From contig JAQFWX010000047.1 of the NCBI GenBank assembly GCA_027605045.1, positions 62,001 to 126,000 of the forward strand: DNA of 64,000 bases. The letters run 5' to 3'. Shown piece by piece: positions 9,446 to 21,823 of this stretch. Origin of the DNA: Phallus indusiatus (taxonomy: Eukaryota; Basidiomycota; Agaricomycetes; Phallales; Phallaceae). The notes beneath the pieces are model-generated. The model saw nothing but the letters and a program-made list of their open reading frames with translations. It ran no database searches and was not told the origin of the DNA. A program made the position numbers and the translations under genes. The first letter of the stretch is position 1. Every line of letters begins with the position of its first letter.

Positions 9446-9837
9446 TGTACGTTTTGGACTCAGATTTGGGATTTGTGTGTAATATTGGACTGTAGATTAG
9501 TATGTACATAGACACGGATCATTATTTTTTTTACTAGAATCAGCGCAGTTAAATTTCGCGAGGAAAAAAAAACTGGAATAACTTGAGTGATGGTTATTGC
9601 TTTTTTCTGGTTTTTTTCTCTTACCTGTTCTTTTTGAAATCTTTTGGGACAATGGATGAATAAATGATTGTTCAAATCGGACGCAATGGGAATGAATGAC
9701 TTCGAGATACGAAAAGTCAAGTCGTGATGACGTGAAGGGAGACGCCAGCTTGTTACTGGAACTATGCGTGGAGAGTTTCAATGAAAAAACGAGGTCTGAG
9801 GCCTAATCGATGAGGACCTGTCAGATTAACTTAAGTT
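9446..9837. other. 3' flank of DUF6533-like gene, repeated
   Basis: Holds no gene. The same sequence follows the other copies (3950-4210, 18820-19090, 32214-32500), showing that duplications include the 3' flank. Confidence 0.5.
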
Positions 9838-10215
9838 TTCGGCAGAGAGATGTTTTTATTGTTGGTGATGAGTCGCGGTTCTGGAAAAGCCGACTCAGAT
9901 GGATAGTATTTCTATGAAAAACCGCGTAAGCTTCGTAGTATAGCGTGGCAATATGATTTGAAAACGTACGGATGTGGTCCTCGGTTTAGGGTTGAGCGAG
10001 TTAGGATAATTGTTGTAGGTGGTTTCGGTGCACGATCAGGGCGAGGTCCCGGAATAACAAAGCGAGATGGAGGTGATGAGAATGTTCAAGCCAAGTACAA
10101 CACAGAGCAAGCCGATTTCTTGAGACAGGACGCGTTAGTAAATAGATCCAAATCCTAAATCTGGTTCAGCTCACCCGTCGTGTGCACTATTCTCGGACAA
10201 GATGCAGGAGCGGAC
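9838..10215 (-). pseudogene. Relic of gene B (exons 2-3)
   Basis: On the minus strand the sequence aligns with exon 2 and exon 3 of gene B (compare 12660-13010), including the exon 2 start after a CAAG-type acceptor, but indels destroy every frame. A second relic lies in mirrored position at 39640-39840. Confidence 0.5.
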
Positions 10216-10239
10216 ATCGCTCTAGCTCTACAAGTAGAG

Positions 10240-10470
10240 ACCAATCCACTAGGTTTAAACGCAGTAGCAAAGGCTACTACCATGTCGTTTCCGAGCTTTG
10301 TTGGAGGGTGTTTGCGCAATGTGTTCCATAAGCGAGCATCCTTCGCGCCATTTGCACCTTGGATGGGATTTGAGATAATAAATCGCGTATTTCGCGGTAG
10401 GCTCTCATTTACTCTATATAAATCAACTGCACACTTGCCGTATGAGATGATTGAGAGGTGGGCATGAGGA
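10240..10470 (+). repeat. Dispersed intergenic repeat R, copy 1
   Basis: About 230-270 bp including AAGGCTACTACCATGTC and AGCGTCCTTCGCGCCATTTG. It is found again at 15130-15400, 28470-28745 and, inverted, at 39340-39600. It precedes F-box-like genes or the GH78 fragment each time, so it may carry promoter sequence or be a small inactive element. Confidence 0.5.
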
Positions 10471-10575
10471 AACGGGGCAAGAACACAAACAAAAACACGT
10501 CAAGTACACAAAACAGTCACAAACAAATATATCGAATGCTTTCTGCGCGCTCTGACTCACAGCGCTTTTTTAAAG

Positions 10576-12189
10576 ATGCCTACGATACCTATAGACGTCC
10601 TTATTCAAATAATCGAATTTATCGACCATCCAGCGGATCTATTGTCTCTTGCAGCAACAGCTCGCGTCTTATATCTCATCGTCGTTCCTCAACACGTTGA
10701 CTATCGCCGTATTTGTTGCAAGAGGTCTTCTAAACACATCTGGAAACATCTCTTGGACACACCCCACGACGCTTGCTCCCGTATTAGATATCTAAATGTC
10801 TCAAAACCTCATGATCGCCGGACAGTGATTCCACGAGCGTGCAAACCCGAGCCGAATGTCTCGCCAATATCGTCTTGGAGTCTCCTTAGAGATGATCATC
10901 AGGACGGTTCTTTTGCAGCCTTCATTCAAGTCCTCCCTAAAATGGTCAACCTGAAATCGCTTAAGTTTGAGATACTAGGAGATAGAAGCGACGAAGAGTT
11001 TAATCTTATTTCTGAGGCAATCGGAAAATCGGGATGTAATTTGGAAGAATTAGGAGTGAACTTCGAATGCTCAGACACACTCCTTGGAGAACGTTTTAAA
11101 AACGACAAATTATCAAGAAATCCGAAAAAACTCTCGGTAAGCTGCCATCTGATTGACGAGAAGTAAAATGCCTTTACTGATTTTGTGACACAGCTATTTT
11201 ATGACTACCTGCCCTCCCTTCGGAAATTTATCGTCAGGACTGGTGCTCAATGTGACCTGAGCCGCCCCGTTTTGCAAATGGTTTTGAACGCGCCTAACCT
11301 TACCCACATAAGCGTTACCTCGAGAAACTCCAATACATTTATCTCTGGGTATTGGCCAAACCTTCAACGCCTCAGATTTATTTGCCTCTCGCTTCATACG
11401 GATTACGATAACATACCCCGTTTGCAGGCGTTTCTCCGTCGTCACTCGAAACTTATTATGTTATCGGCTGACAACCTCCTTATTCCTGGATGGGAACTCG
11501 AATCCGATGATTTCCTTCCTAATCTCAAATCTTTTTACGTCGCTTTATATTCGCAATTGCCTATCACCATGGGTACGATCGCTGCACGTCTAGTGCATTT
11601 GATAATGAGTTCCAGGGTGTACTCGACCTTATCCAAACATGGAATCATCTTATATAATCTCAAAACTTGTCAGTTTTGGGAAGCCAGCCCCGGGGAATCG
11701 ACTCAAAGTTTTTCTGATATGGCCCCTAATCTCCAAAATCTCCATATAACCTTCGACGACTATGGTCAATCTCCCTCCGACCCAACTTCTCTGTGCCAAG
11801 TCTCGACCTCTGACGAGGTATGTCACCACCACTGAAAGAATCAGTTAATTATGTTTTGTATTAACGTATTCCGTTGGCAGGTCATAGAACACATCTCCTA
11901 TTTCGCCAATTTCAAGAAATTACGCGTTTTAACAGGACCCTTTCATACCATCCGCGTGGACATTCATCGTCTTTTCAAAACCCTTTATGACTTCCCTAAC
12001 CTGCTGTACACCAAAGTGCGGCTGAATGACCAAGTCATTTCTTGTCGCCTGGTGCGGGACGATATCGCCAAGACAATGAAATATGAACTCGAGACGACTG
12101 GTACACCCAAAGAGTGTGATCATACCTCATGGGACGAGCTTTATAGGTCGGTTTGGTCAATTTTACGACTATCATCCTATCCAGCTTGA
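10576..12189 (+). CDS. F-box / LRR-like protein F1
   Basis: Three exons: 10576-11136, 11194-11817, 11881-12189, all phase 0, giving 497 residues; introns of 57 and 63 nt with GTAAGC/GTATGT donors and CAG acceptors. The N-terminus (residues 1-45, IPIDVLIQIIEFIDHPADLL) has the F-box pattern 'lP-dvL--I--fl---dll'. It is followed by HVDYRRI and a long leucine-rich body (LPSLRKF, NAPNLTHI, YWPNLQRL, LPNLKSF). F-box proteins of this shape are substrate adaptors of SCF ubiquitin ligases; substrate unknown. Five related loci are in the window, and the closest (37595-39215) lies in an inverted duplicate. Confidence 0.8.
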
Positions 12190-12493
12190 GTTACCAGAAG
12201 ATGAGAAACATAATACTCATCATTTTTATGACTTTTAAACTTATCATTACTTATGATCCGCATATATCTTTATATTTTGTGTAATAATATTCTATCTACA
12301 ACGAAAGTCAAGACACGTCGTCTGAACTAAAAGAAACACTTTCAAATGTGCGCTAATCGTGCAGAATACGAAAGCTCTCCCGGAAACCAAACCGTCTCTA
12401 AACAGACGCAATCAGTAATAGACTTTCGTGTCCTCTGCCATGGCTATGAAACCTTCAACCAGTTCTATGCCAATAGGTTCTAGTTCGGGCTCG
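12190..12493. other. Convergent intergenic spacer F1/B2
   Basis: AT-rich spacer between two converging genes. It is repeated inverted at 37292-37594. No gene seen. Confidence 0.4.
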
Positions 12494-13225
12494 TCAGTAT
12501 GCGGTTTGTTTAGAATGATAAGCGACATATGTCTTACTAGATAGTCGTCTGGGATGTCTGCTTCTGTACGCAGCTAAAGGTAACGGATCGATCAAGTCAG
12601 CAGAGGACGAGAGCCCTTCAGACTGACTAAACCTCAAGCCATCGTCTTTCGGCAGGATGCTATTGTCGTTGATGGGTCGTGATTCTGAAAAAGCCGATCC
12701 ACTGGAGGCGTAGTATTTCTATAGAAAAAGCTCACGTAAGCTCCATGAATATAACGTGGCAATATGATTTATAAACGTACAGATGTCCCTAGGTTTTTCA
12801 CCGGTCTTCGGACTGGAGTTGAGCGAGTTGGAGAGTTAGCTGCCGGGGGTGGTTTCGGTGCAGGCTCAGGGGTAGATTCCGGGCGAGAATAACACAGCGA
12901 AACGAAAGCGATGAAAATGTTCGAGCCAAATACAACGAAGAGCAAGCTAATTTCTTAAGACACAACACGTTAGTGAATAAGCAGCATTTAGATCAGATTT
13001 CGTCTTACCGATGATATGAATCATTCTTAGCCAGGACGCAGGAACGTACAGCACCTTGAGGTAGATGTACACGGGGAAGAACCAATTGAAGAACAGAATA
13101 GCAAAGACGGCTATAAAGTTGTTTCTGAGCACCGTCAATAAATGGTCGCGTGATATATGTCGTTTGGCTTGTGAAAGATCATAGGCTGGGGTAAGCGGCG
13201 GCGGCGGCGAGAGTGATGGAAGCAT
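12494..13225 (-). CDS. Two-TM protein B, copy 2 (intact)
   Basis: Three exons on the minus strand: 13225-13009, 12953-12781, 12718-12494 (217, 173 and 225 nt), with introns of 55 and 62 nt. Exon lengths are identical to the copy at 36556-37291. The product is about 204 residues: a Pro-rich start, the HISRDHLLTVLRNN helix, a TM segment (FAILFFNWFFPVYIYL), a second TM segment beginning in exon 2 (VVFGSNIFIAFVSL) and a Ser/Arg-rich cytoplasmic tail ending KQTAY. No named family is recognised. The conserved intron positions and frames in two distant copies are good evidence that it is a real gene. Further 5' exons may exist. Confidence 0.7.
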
Positions 13226-13789
13226 GAGGAATCTGGGTCAGAATGGTGAAGGTCGTGAATGAAGACTCTGATTGTATTTTACGTTTCGTGTCTTCATATG
13301 TCCTCGTGGGTTGGGTTGTCCATCACGTCCAGTGTTAGTCCCCCGCTGGACCGGACTAAAGAACCATAGCCTCGGAACTACTTCAACATGCCTGTGGTAA
13401 GTTGGGACTCCTGTTCAACAGTCCAAAAAGTTGTATGGCGAAGAGTGAGATTGGCCTGTGTGTGCACTGCAAATTTCGGAGGAAGTAGCATCTGCCAGTG
13501 AGTATGAATGTTTTTCTTGAGGATCATATATGAACTAAGACTTACGGTGTTGGACGCAAGATAGAACGAGAAAACACAAAAACTGCGAGAATATATGGAA
13601 GTCTCTTCTCAAACAAATTTTGTCGAGAGTCTGGAAGCAAGCTCTGTTTTCAAGCGCCTGACGAATACGTCATCGCGTCTCCTACATTTCAATGCACTTC
13701 AAGTTGTCGTTTGCAACAAACCGCCATCAGTTATCTGTGCTTGTGAGCCCTTGCCTATTAGATGACAATTTAAAACTATCTAGCGAGCT
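13226..13789. other. Intergenic, duplicate of 4871-5433
   Basis: Same arrangement as in the first unit, between gene B and gene C. No frame survives in both copies. Confidence 0.4.
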
Positions 13790-14869
13790 TTATGCCGAAG
13801 AGCTCCCTTCCTCCCCTTCTTGAAGTTTTACACAATGATAATACAACTCTTTAGCATCCCAGCTATCGTAACTGCAACATAGTTCTCTCCACTTCTTCCA
13901 TGCAGTAGTCTGAGGCAATAAAGAAGCCACATCCACCCATTCTCCGCTACCAAATCTCCTCAAAAGAACCGCGTACACGTGGGTCCTTGAAGGGACAGGA
14001 CATGTTTCTTTCTCTTCAAGCTCGGAAAAACAGCGACTAGCGGCCAATTTCTGGCCAATCAGAACGTTCAGCTGGCCGATTATGTTTACCGCAATAAACG
14101 CGACTTGGTCCCATGTCGTTCCGTTCGGTATCGTTATAAAAACAAAGAGTATGACGGCTAATGACCCCAATCGCATTAGATAAACGAGAAACTCCACGAC
14201 TCGTCCTTCCTTTTGACGAATCCCTCGACCTGTCCATTTTGCAATGTCTTTGTTACATCCTTCAAGAATAAAACATGAATTCCTTCGACCAAGAATGAAT
14301 ACAGCGTCATCGTTATCTGGCCTTAATTGAAGAGAAGCCGGCTCTGTACAGTATCTGTCCAACAATCGGACTATGATCGACCAGGCAACAAAAATAGTGG
14401 CATTCGTAATACCAATCCAGGTTAATCCGGGGTGCAAAATAAGCCCCGTGATGATACCGCTATACGCCAACCAAGTCGTCATTGTCCAGAAAACCATCGG
14501 TATTGGCCATTTGCGCCGATCCTGACGTGGTCGAACACGATATACCGAGCACAGTCCATCGCGCAATAAATGTTTGTGGTGAAGACTATGTGCAAGCCGC
14601 ATGTTTCGAAGTGGGGCGTTTTTCAACCCGAACGGGCTGAAGTATGTGTCCCCAGTGGCTTCCTCGAGCTCATAGGTAGAGAATAAATACGATTGAAGAC
14701 CAACTACCGGCGCTGCTGTGAGGCATTCTACCACAGAACGTCTCATCGAGCGGTATCTGAATTCTTGTGATTCGCCAACCAAAACCATGAATGATGATAC
14801 GTCGAATGTCCATGAGGTTGAGTTTCCTGATAATGATTGACCCATTTCGTTTGTTGAAAGGCTGAACAA
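13790..14869 (-). CDS. Conserved fungal multi-TM protein C (full length)
   Basis: A single 359-codon frame. The sequence matches a conserved but uncharacterised fungal membrane protein type with the central motif DDAVFILGRRNSCFILEG followed by KWTGRG. At least four hydrophobic segments are visible: about residues 125-150 (FWTMTTWLAYSGIITGLIL), 150-170, 228-250 (FLVYLMRLGSLAVILFVF) and 255-280. The C-terminal part is a soluble helical region ending in a Glu/Ser tail. The start at 14869 is the first ATG of the frame; ATG at 14842 (MGQSLSG) is an alternative. A truncated duplicate lies at 5434-5958. Function unknown. Confidence 0.7.
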   Translation of the reverse strand: MFSLSTNEMGQSLSGNSTSWTFDVSSFMVLVGESQEFRYRSMRRSVVECLTAAPVVGLQSYLFSTYELEEATGDTYFSPFGLKNAPLRNMRLAHSLHHKHLLRDGLCSVYRVRPRQDRRKWPIPMVFWTMTTWLAYSGIITGLILHPGLTWIGITNATIFVAWSIIVRLLDRYCTEPASLQLRPDNDDAVFILGRRNSCFILEGCNKDIAKWTGRGIRQKEGRVVEFLVYLMRLGSLAVILFVFITIPNGTTWDQVAFIAVNIIGQLNVLIGQKLAASRCFSELEEKETCPVPSRTHVYAVLLRRFGSGEWVDVASLLPQTTAWKKWRELCCSYDSWDAKELYYHCVKLQEGEEGSSSA

Positions 14870-15388
14870 GAGAGATTTATGGCGGCTAATAAAGATTCTC
14901 GGGAATCAAAAGATGTGCGCAGCAGATAACATGCTCCACATGTATTAAGGCGGACAATTTTGGTAATTAACTCAACTTGACCATCAGCTATGGAATAACG
15001 CTAATGTCATTTTTCTATTACATTTGTCATAGGAGATGTCGCCTACATACGTGCTGTGCAACAACGTTTTCTCGCTGTCTTGGCATATCATGTCGCAAAA
15101 ATCAGAGTAGGTTTATAAACCGAACCGGCTTTATTATCCGTTGAGACCAATTCTTAGATGCGATAGCAAAGCTGTTGCAAAGGCTACTATCATGTCATTC
15201 CTGAGCTTTGTCGAAGAGTGTTCGCGCACTATGCGTTTCATGATCAAGCGTCCTTCACGCCATTTGCCCCTTGAACGGGATTCGAGATATTCGTGGTAAG
15301 CTTTCATTTACTTACATATGATGCTTCTATAGAAATCGACTGCACACTTGTTGTATGAGATGACCATGAGGTATGAGGAAACGGGGCA
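14870..15388. other. Intergenic with dispersed repeat R, copy 2
   Basis: About 15130-15400 is the repeat R described at 10240. The remainder is AT-rich and shows no gene. Confidence 0.45.
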
Positions 15389-15713
15389 TGAACCTGGAAA
15401 ATTGAACCTCATCCCGGCTCTTCTTTTGGAATTCGGGGCAGGAGAAGAAGTCGGTGCAGGTAGAAGGGGGATCTTGAACTGGTTTAGGGTGTTTCGTGGG
15501 TTATTGAGAAGAATGCGAGGGTGCAGGGAGGGGAGGTGATGAGTGTTAGTGTTAGTATCGATGTACCTGTTGGGACGAGTGGTACTGTTGTTTTGCCGGA
15601 AAGGTTTAATGGGAGGATTGTTGTTGATGAAAAGGAAAGCATGTGAATGCGAATGCCGGTGGTGTTGAGATCAGTGGGGGGAAGCATGTGGTTGTGGGAT
15701 ATGCGTTTTGAGT
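15389..15713 (+). pseudogene. GH78-like C-terminal fragment, copy 2 (frameshifted)
   Basis: Aligned base by base with 6126-6417 (SIDVPVGTSGTVVLP region at about 15555-15600), but indels near 15480 and 15640 and an in-frame TGA break it. Confidence 0.4.
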
Positions 15714-16816
15714 ATGTATTTTGATATTTTGTTTTTGTTTTTGTTTGTTGCATTTGTATTTGATTTGAACTTTTTCCCGAGCGCGATGTGAGCGTATATA
15801 TGTACACAAACCTTTGGAAAGTGGATCCTTGCACGATGACAGCTAATAATATCAGCCAGTAGTATGATCTTTCTGAGCTCCAGCATTCCTATCAAGACTT
15901 GGCGCCGACCTCTGGAGGGCTATGCAGAGGTGTATAGATCAGTGATCATTGATCAGCGGTGCCATTTGATTTACTCGTGTATACTGACAGATGGTGGCAA
16001 CTATTCATTTGTTATTTCACTTAAAAATATAACAACTGCCGGCCGATCATAACAAATGTTTTGTCTACAAGTTGTATGCATTAGTTCAACTTCGAGCAGA
16101 AATTCTCACTGCGTGTGTATCTATAGAACACACTCCCGGTTCCCCTTTGAACACATGAAGACATGAATGCAGGAGTACACGGCAATTTGAAGCTTAAAGT
16201 GCTACACACGCACGAATATCAGCGTCGTCTTTCTTTTCCAACCGTATTTGATGTTTTGGTTAACCTGTTTCTAAAGAATTTCATTCACGGAATTTTTGGC
16301 AGCCAACCGTTGCGATCACTGACTTCTTTTGTCTACATACATCAAATTCTCTCATTCGTCTCCTCAGGCTGATGTATCAAAGCAAAAAATATCTATACGA
16401 ACGGCCTTCTTTCTCCAGTTTTAGAGTTTCCCACCAGCCATCAGTACCATATCAATACATAACTCTTATTTATATAAACTAACCGGTTTTTTTCTTTTGA
16501 CTCAGACTCAACTGAAATCTTGTCTCTTCACCGGGTGCGCTGTAGGAGCCACAAACATGGCAACCTTGGTCCAATCCGATTATGATCTTTGATTGTTTAT
16601 TCAGACAGGATGCACCCCCCACTATCTCACCTCTTTCTCTTTGCGACTGTTAAATAGTCTATCATGGTTGATTGAAGTTTGTCATGTTTTCGTTCCTCGA
16701 TATCATTTTAATTAACAAGACGTATAGAGTAAGGTTTCTCCTCGCGCTCTGAAAATATCTTCTTCTTATTACATTGATGTTCTCACATGTCATTTTGGTC
16801 TCATATTAGTACTGCA
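15714..16816. other. Intergenic, shared with 6418-7463 and 29068-30190
   Basis: Upstream region of a DUF6533-like copy. No independent gene is supported. Confidence 0.4.
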
Positions 16817-18819
16817 ATGGTTCGTAAATTCAACGCTATTTTACTACATTAATTGGTAACGTCACGGAAAGTCGCAAGTTTTGCTATAGCTGTGAGTTAT
16901 TTCAGATCCAGTCCAATTCCATTCCACTCTTTCTAACCACGACGCAGGTTACAGACTACTTTATCTGCCTTCCCCAAGAAGTCGAGCTCATTTGGCCAAC
17001 ACGATGGAGTGCAGGAAAAGTCTTATACATCTTAACTCGATACTCCGCGTTCGCAGACAGCATCTTAAATTTATATCGTACGTAAAATCAGTGTTGAGGT
17101 ACTTCTACTATGTCTCACGACTAGTATTAGTCGCCTCCCCAGTTCACTCGGCTCCAAGTTGTCAACGTGCTTTCACAGCATCCGCATGTATATATGCTCG
17201 TTTATTAGTACTCCGACACTCTCAAATTCACTGCACTTTATAAAGGGCTTATCATTCTCGGAACGTTCCTTTCAGAAGGTAATTACCATCATTCCTTTCT
17301 TTCAATTTTCACAGTGTTAACAGCTTATGTATCTATATTGTATTTTCCGATTTGAAGCTGTTCTAGTCTTCCGAACGTGGGCTGTCTGGGAACGGAACCT
17401 CAAGTTATTTATCATTTTGCTCACCATTCTATTTTCCGGTGCTATTGTCTCTCTCACGTGGATCAATATAGTGCATGTGGCATGTATGTAGAACTGTATT
17501 CTCAAGCTGGGAACTGTCTCACAACGCTGATGATTTCCTTTCAACAGTTGGTACAACAGCAGAAGGATACCCACCCGGATGCTGGATCGTCGAGTCATTT
17601 GTAAATCCGATACTTATATTTGGCTATACCATTGTTCTCTTTATTGAAATCAGTCAGTTTGAGTATCAAAAATTTTCAATCTCAAATAACAACCCTTTCA
17701 AACAGCTATTCTCGTCCTCACTCTTTACAAACGCCGACAAGCTAGTGCGTTTAACTTGTTATCCCTATCTTTCCCAGAACGACACTAACCCTCCTTTTTC
17801 TCTGGTTAGTCATATCGAAGAGGTCAAAATTACTTATAACATTGCATAGAGACGGTAATTTACCAACCAAAAAAGTCGACTTCCCAGTAATACTGACAAT
17901 TAATTGTAAACATCTAGCCATTTTGTATTGCTTTTTTATCGCTGGTATGAAGCACTATTCTATATGTTATTAACGAGCATGGATCTCATTTCTTTTTCTC
18001 CAAATCAAGCTTGGTCGCTCGCTAATATCATCAATCAAGTCATACCAGTGCGTTTTACAATTTCGCCGTAAATTCTATACCTAAATTTTTGACAGTCAGC
18101 AAATGCACCCTCATTTGATGAGCAAGTCCCTCCTCTTCTTTTTGTTTGTTGTGGCACCTCATCTAATCAACCTCCTTTTTTATAGATTGCAGCGTGTTAT
18201 TCATTCAGTGTTAACTGCTCGAATTCTGCTCAACCTTCGACAGGCCGTCCACGCGAGCCTCGAAGCAAAACTGTCGTCACAGAGTACATTATCTTGGGAA
18301 CCCAGTGCCGTTGCTGGTATCAACGCCAACAGTGCAAACCATGATCAAGAAAGAACCCAAAGGGGAGACGGTGCATCATCATCAGTGATACAGGAAAGAC
18401 ACTCAGCCCAATTCAACACAAAACAAAACGCGATGTCAGGATCAAGGTCAGAATCAAGGTTGACGTCCATCCGGAGACACCAATGGACCGTCGCCGGCAC
18501 ATCAAGCGGAAGCGGATCAGGATCAAATTCATCTCAACTCGCAGCTGGTGATACAGGTATTATCAAGAGTGGTCTGGTTGGAAGATATTTAAGCGTTGTT
18601 TTTGATTTGGATGAAGAGAGTTGGGCGCATGATGAAGAGAGTGCGAGGTGGATTGAGAACAGTGAGGATCCGGAGTTGTCTATTGAGGTGACGGCTTTGC
18701 CGCTTCTGAATGGGACAGAAGGGAGTTTGGGTGAGGGTGGGGGTGAGGGTGAGGGCCAGAATGGAAGTGGAAGTGGCAGTGGGAGTCGGGCAACAGAGGC
18801 TGATGTTCAGATTGTGTAG
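16817..18819 (+). CDS. DUF6533-like multi-pass membrane protein, copy 2
   Basis: Same exon series as copy 1: VTDYFICLPQEVELIWPTRW (about 16948-17078), the Cys segment (about 17125-17180), VLVFRTWAVWERN (about 17350-17480), EGYPPGCW plus TM (about 17565-17690), FSSSLFTNADKLV/AILVLTLYK-type segment (about 17700-17750) and the final exon from about 18184 (LQRVIHSVLTARILLNLRQAV) with a Ser/Gly/Glu tail ending TEADVQIV. In this copy several splice-adjacent bases differ and the GCW exon reads into a divergent segment, so it may be partly decayed. Start ATG 16817 is by analogy. Role unknown; homologues are predicted seven-helix membrane proteins. Confidence 0.58.
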
Positions 18820-19062
18820 TGTACGTTTTGGATTCTGGCTTGGAATTTGTGTGATTGGACTGTATATTAGTATGTACATAGACACGGATCCTTATTTTTT
18901 TTTACTAGAATCAGCGCAGTACAATCTCGCGAGAAAAAACTGGAACAACGTGAGTGATAGTTATTGCTTTTTACTGTTTTTTTTTCTCGTACCTGTTCTT
19001 CTTTGAGATCTTTGGGAACAATAAATAATTGAATAAACGATTGCTTAAATCAATGGAAATGA
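18820..19062. other. 3' flank of DUF6533-like copy 2
   Basis: Repeat of the flank seen after the other copies; no gene. Confidence 0.4.
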
Positions 19063-19617
19063 ATGACTTCGAAATACGAGAAGCCAAGTCGAGGTTTGGT
19101 GCCAACTCGTTACTGGAACTTTGCATGGAAAGTTTCAACGAAAAAAAGGATGCCGCTCAGCGGCTCGGATTGTTCAGACTCGGATGTATTTTTGCTTCAG
19201 CTTACCCAACAGCTTCCGGAATCTGCCGCCATGGCCTATCTCACCAACATCTCACTATCACTATCTGCCTGGCTTGAACTTGAATTAGACCCGTCTTTCT
19301 TTCTTTTTCTGGAAGGAACTCCTCCACAGATTATCTGCGTGTACGATACCATCACTAAACCAGACATTGGTGTAAGAGATTCGAGAAAGGAACTGCACCA
19401 TCGAACAGGCGATGGTGTTGCTATCCGTCCTTTGTTAGACCTAACTTTTTGGACATCTCCCGATCCACACGTATTACCGAAAAGACACCAAATGAGCCAA
19501 AACTTACATGCCCTCACATTGCACAAAACACTAGTACATCTGTCCCAGATCCAAAAGCGCTTCATGGGTTTGCATGCAGACGATACTTCAATGACCAGTG
19601 ACGATAATGCCTGAAGC
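19063..19617 (+). CDS. Unrecognised ORF, partly duplicated at 32440-32990
   Basis: A 183-codon frame (stop near 19612-19614) containing LPESAAMAYLTNISLSLSAW, FFLFLEGTPPQIICVYDTIT and a C-terminus DDTSMTSDDNA. The copy near 32440-32990 shares the sequence but is frameshifted. I do not recognise the family. It may be the 3' part of a gene whose 5' portion was lost, since the frame runs straight out of the DUF6533 3' flank. Confidence 0.35.
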
Positions 19618-20092
19618 ACCGTCTGTCGAATAGTGATGGAAAAGATAACCCATAATGAGGCAATATCTCTCCACGTCTACGGCGCACCCGGACCTGGGTG
19701 TGTTCGTTTTTACTCATACGTTTCATGTTACGTGCATTCTCATCAGACGCAGTTACATCAGGAAAAAATACCCATGCTACATGGCGGTATGTAGGCTATG
19801 TATCGGTTGTAGAAGTGTTCCATGTTACCGGCATATGTATTGCTCCGTAACTGACACCCGAATTTTGTAGAACTACATACATACCTCAATGTAATACACC
19901 TCTCCGACCGTAATCGAGTATTACATTGAGCTGATTACGAGGATAGATAAAGACATGCAAAATATACGCAAACAAATAAATCGATGCTTTTCTACCATGT
20001 CCGCGGAAGTCCACGGTTGTCCGAGTCCCAACTTGAACTCACCTGGTCTTCGCGTCCTCTGACGCGTTACAACCACAGCTCCCTACTAGAAG
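19618..20092. other. Intergenic with a 13-bp inverted repeat
   Basis: CTCAATGTAATAC at 19885-19897 pairs with 19918-19930 around a 20-nt loop. It could form a hairpin or be a transcription terminator of a neighbouring gene. Otherwise nothing is seen. Confidence 0.35.
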
Positions 20093-21450
20093 ATGACCGA
20101 AATACCTATAGATGTCCTTCTTCGTGTCATAGAGTTTATCGACCATCCCAAGGATCTATTATCTCTCGCATTAACTACTCGCGCCTTACATGCCTTCATC
20201 GTTCCTCGACACATTGACTATCGTCGTATTTCCTGCACAGTATTCTCCGAGCGCGTCTGGCAACATCTTTTGAGCATCCCCTACGATGCCTGTTCTTGCA
20301 TCAGATATCTGAACATCCTAAAAGATCATGGCCGGACAACAATTCCACGTTGCAAATCGGATTCTGGATCGTCGTCGTCTCCAGGCGGTTATCTCTCGAA
20401 TGATCCTTCCGGTACCTTCGTTGAAGCTCTTTCAAAAATGTTCAATTTGACAGTCCTCCGATTCGACATGAGTTAAAGCAAAGAGTTTTCTTGGCACATC
20501 TTTGAGGCGATTGGAAAAGCGGGTTGCGATTTGGAAGAATTAGAAGTGCACTTTGGATTGTCAAATACAGGTATTGGGGAAGGCTTTAGAAGAAACAAAG
20601 TCTCGAGAGATCTGAACAGATTTTCGGTGAGCTGACCTCCTTGTAAACAGTCAACATCTTTATTTATCTCGCAATTCAGTTATTTTACGACTATCTGCCC
20701 TCCCTTCGAAAATATACTATCAAAACCCGTTTCGAAGAGGCTGATAGCGGCGTTCTTTGGACATAAATATACTCTCCATTGGACGCACTCATGGACTCTC
20801 CTATGCAATTCTTTCGGGCTACTGGCCGAATCTTCAGCATTTCGTGTTTTCTGACCACATGAACTGTCCTATGAAAGAAGACTACCTATCCTAACCTGCA
20901 GACATTTCTCTCCCGCCACTCCAAGCTCATAACTTTATCAACTAATAACATGCTGTCCCCAGGTTGAGCCATTGAATCTAATGATTTCCTCCCGAGTCTC
21001 GAATCTTTTTATATCAATCTGAACTTGCATCCGCCTACCCTTACGACTAGTGTCGCCACGCACCTCGTGCACGTGAAAATGACTATTCAATTGTATAGGT
21101 GCCTAACGAAAAGTGGAAGTAGCCTTCCTAATCTGAAAACTTGCGTGTTTGGAACTGCCAATTTCAAAGACACAGTCGATTCAAACTCTCGTTGATACGG
21201 CACCCAATATACAAAAGCTCTATATAACGTTGAGCCTCTTAAGTTGGAGCAGTTTGACAGACCCACGGTCAATCCTTAACGAGGTACGTCGCCACGGAGC
21301 CCCTATCAGTTGTTGGATTGGAGAGCTGTATTAATGCTTCATATCAGGTTATGGAGCGTGTCCTTTTTCTCGCTGGCTTGAAGGATCTACGCGTCCTTGT
21401 AAATGGAGTAGGCGTGTTTGGCCGTTGTGCAAAGCGTCCACCATCGGTAT
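20093..21450 (+). pseudogene. F-box / LRR-like pseudogene F2
   Basis: The start and F-box (IPIDVLLRVIEFIDHPKDLL) are well preserved. An in-frame TAA at 20474-20476 interrupts exon 1, after which the same frame continues (EAIGKAGCDLEELEV) to the usual splice donor near 20626. Exon 2 begins LFYDYLPSLRKY but soon loses frame through deletions, and exon 3 is only a short remnant. It lies directly upstream of intact F3. Confidence 0.72.
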
Positions 21451-21823
21451 AGAGTATGCACTAGATTCCATGTGCACCGTTGATCAACACCGTATATTTC
21501 AATGCTTGAACAGCGTCTGTATGTTGTTGATAATTAGGATATTCATCTTACGTCTTCAAACTGTACAATTATCAACAACTTGAAATTGTTCAGCGAAAAA
21601 AGAGCTGGTTTGAAATACTCGCGTTACTTAAAGCGGGATTCTGAAATGTCTTTCAGACTGTGCGTTCGGATATTCGTTAAATCATCATGGAACACGTTAC
21701 GAGGATTGCTCGTAAATGCGGGAGGAAACTTGAACATCAATTTTGGGCGCCAGCGTTTCTGAGTCACAAACAAAGAGAGATCTACATCCAGTCGTTTGTT
21801 TACACTGCACAACGTCGCGGAGA
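21451..21823. other. Intergenic spacer F2/F3
   Basis: No gene or repeat recognised. Confidence 0.3.
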
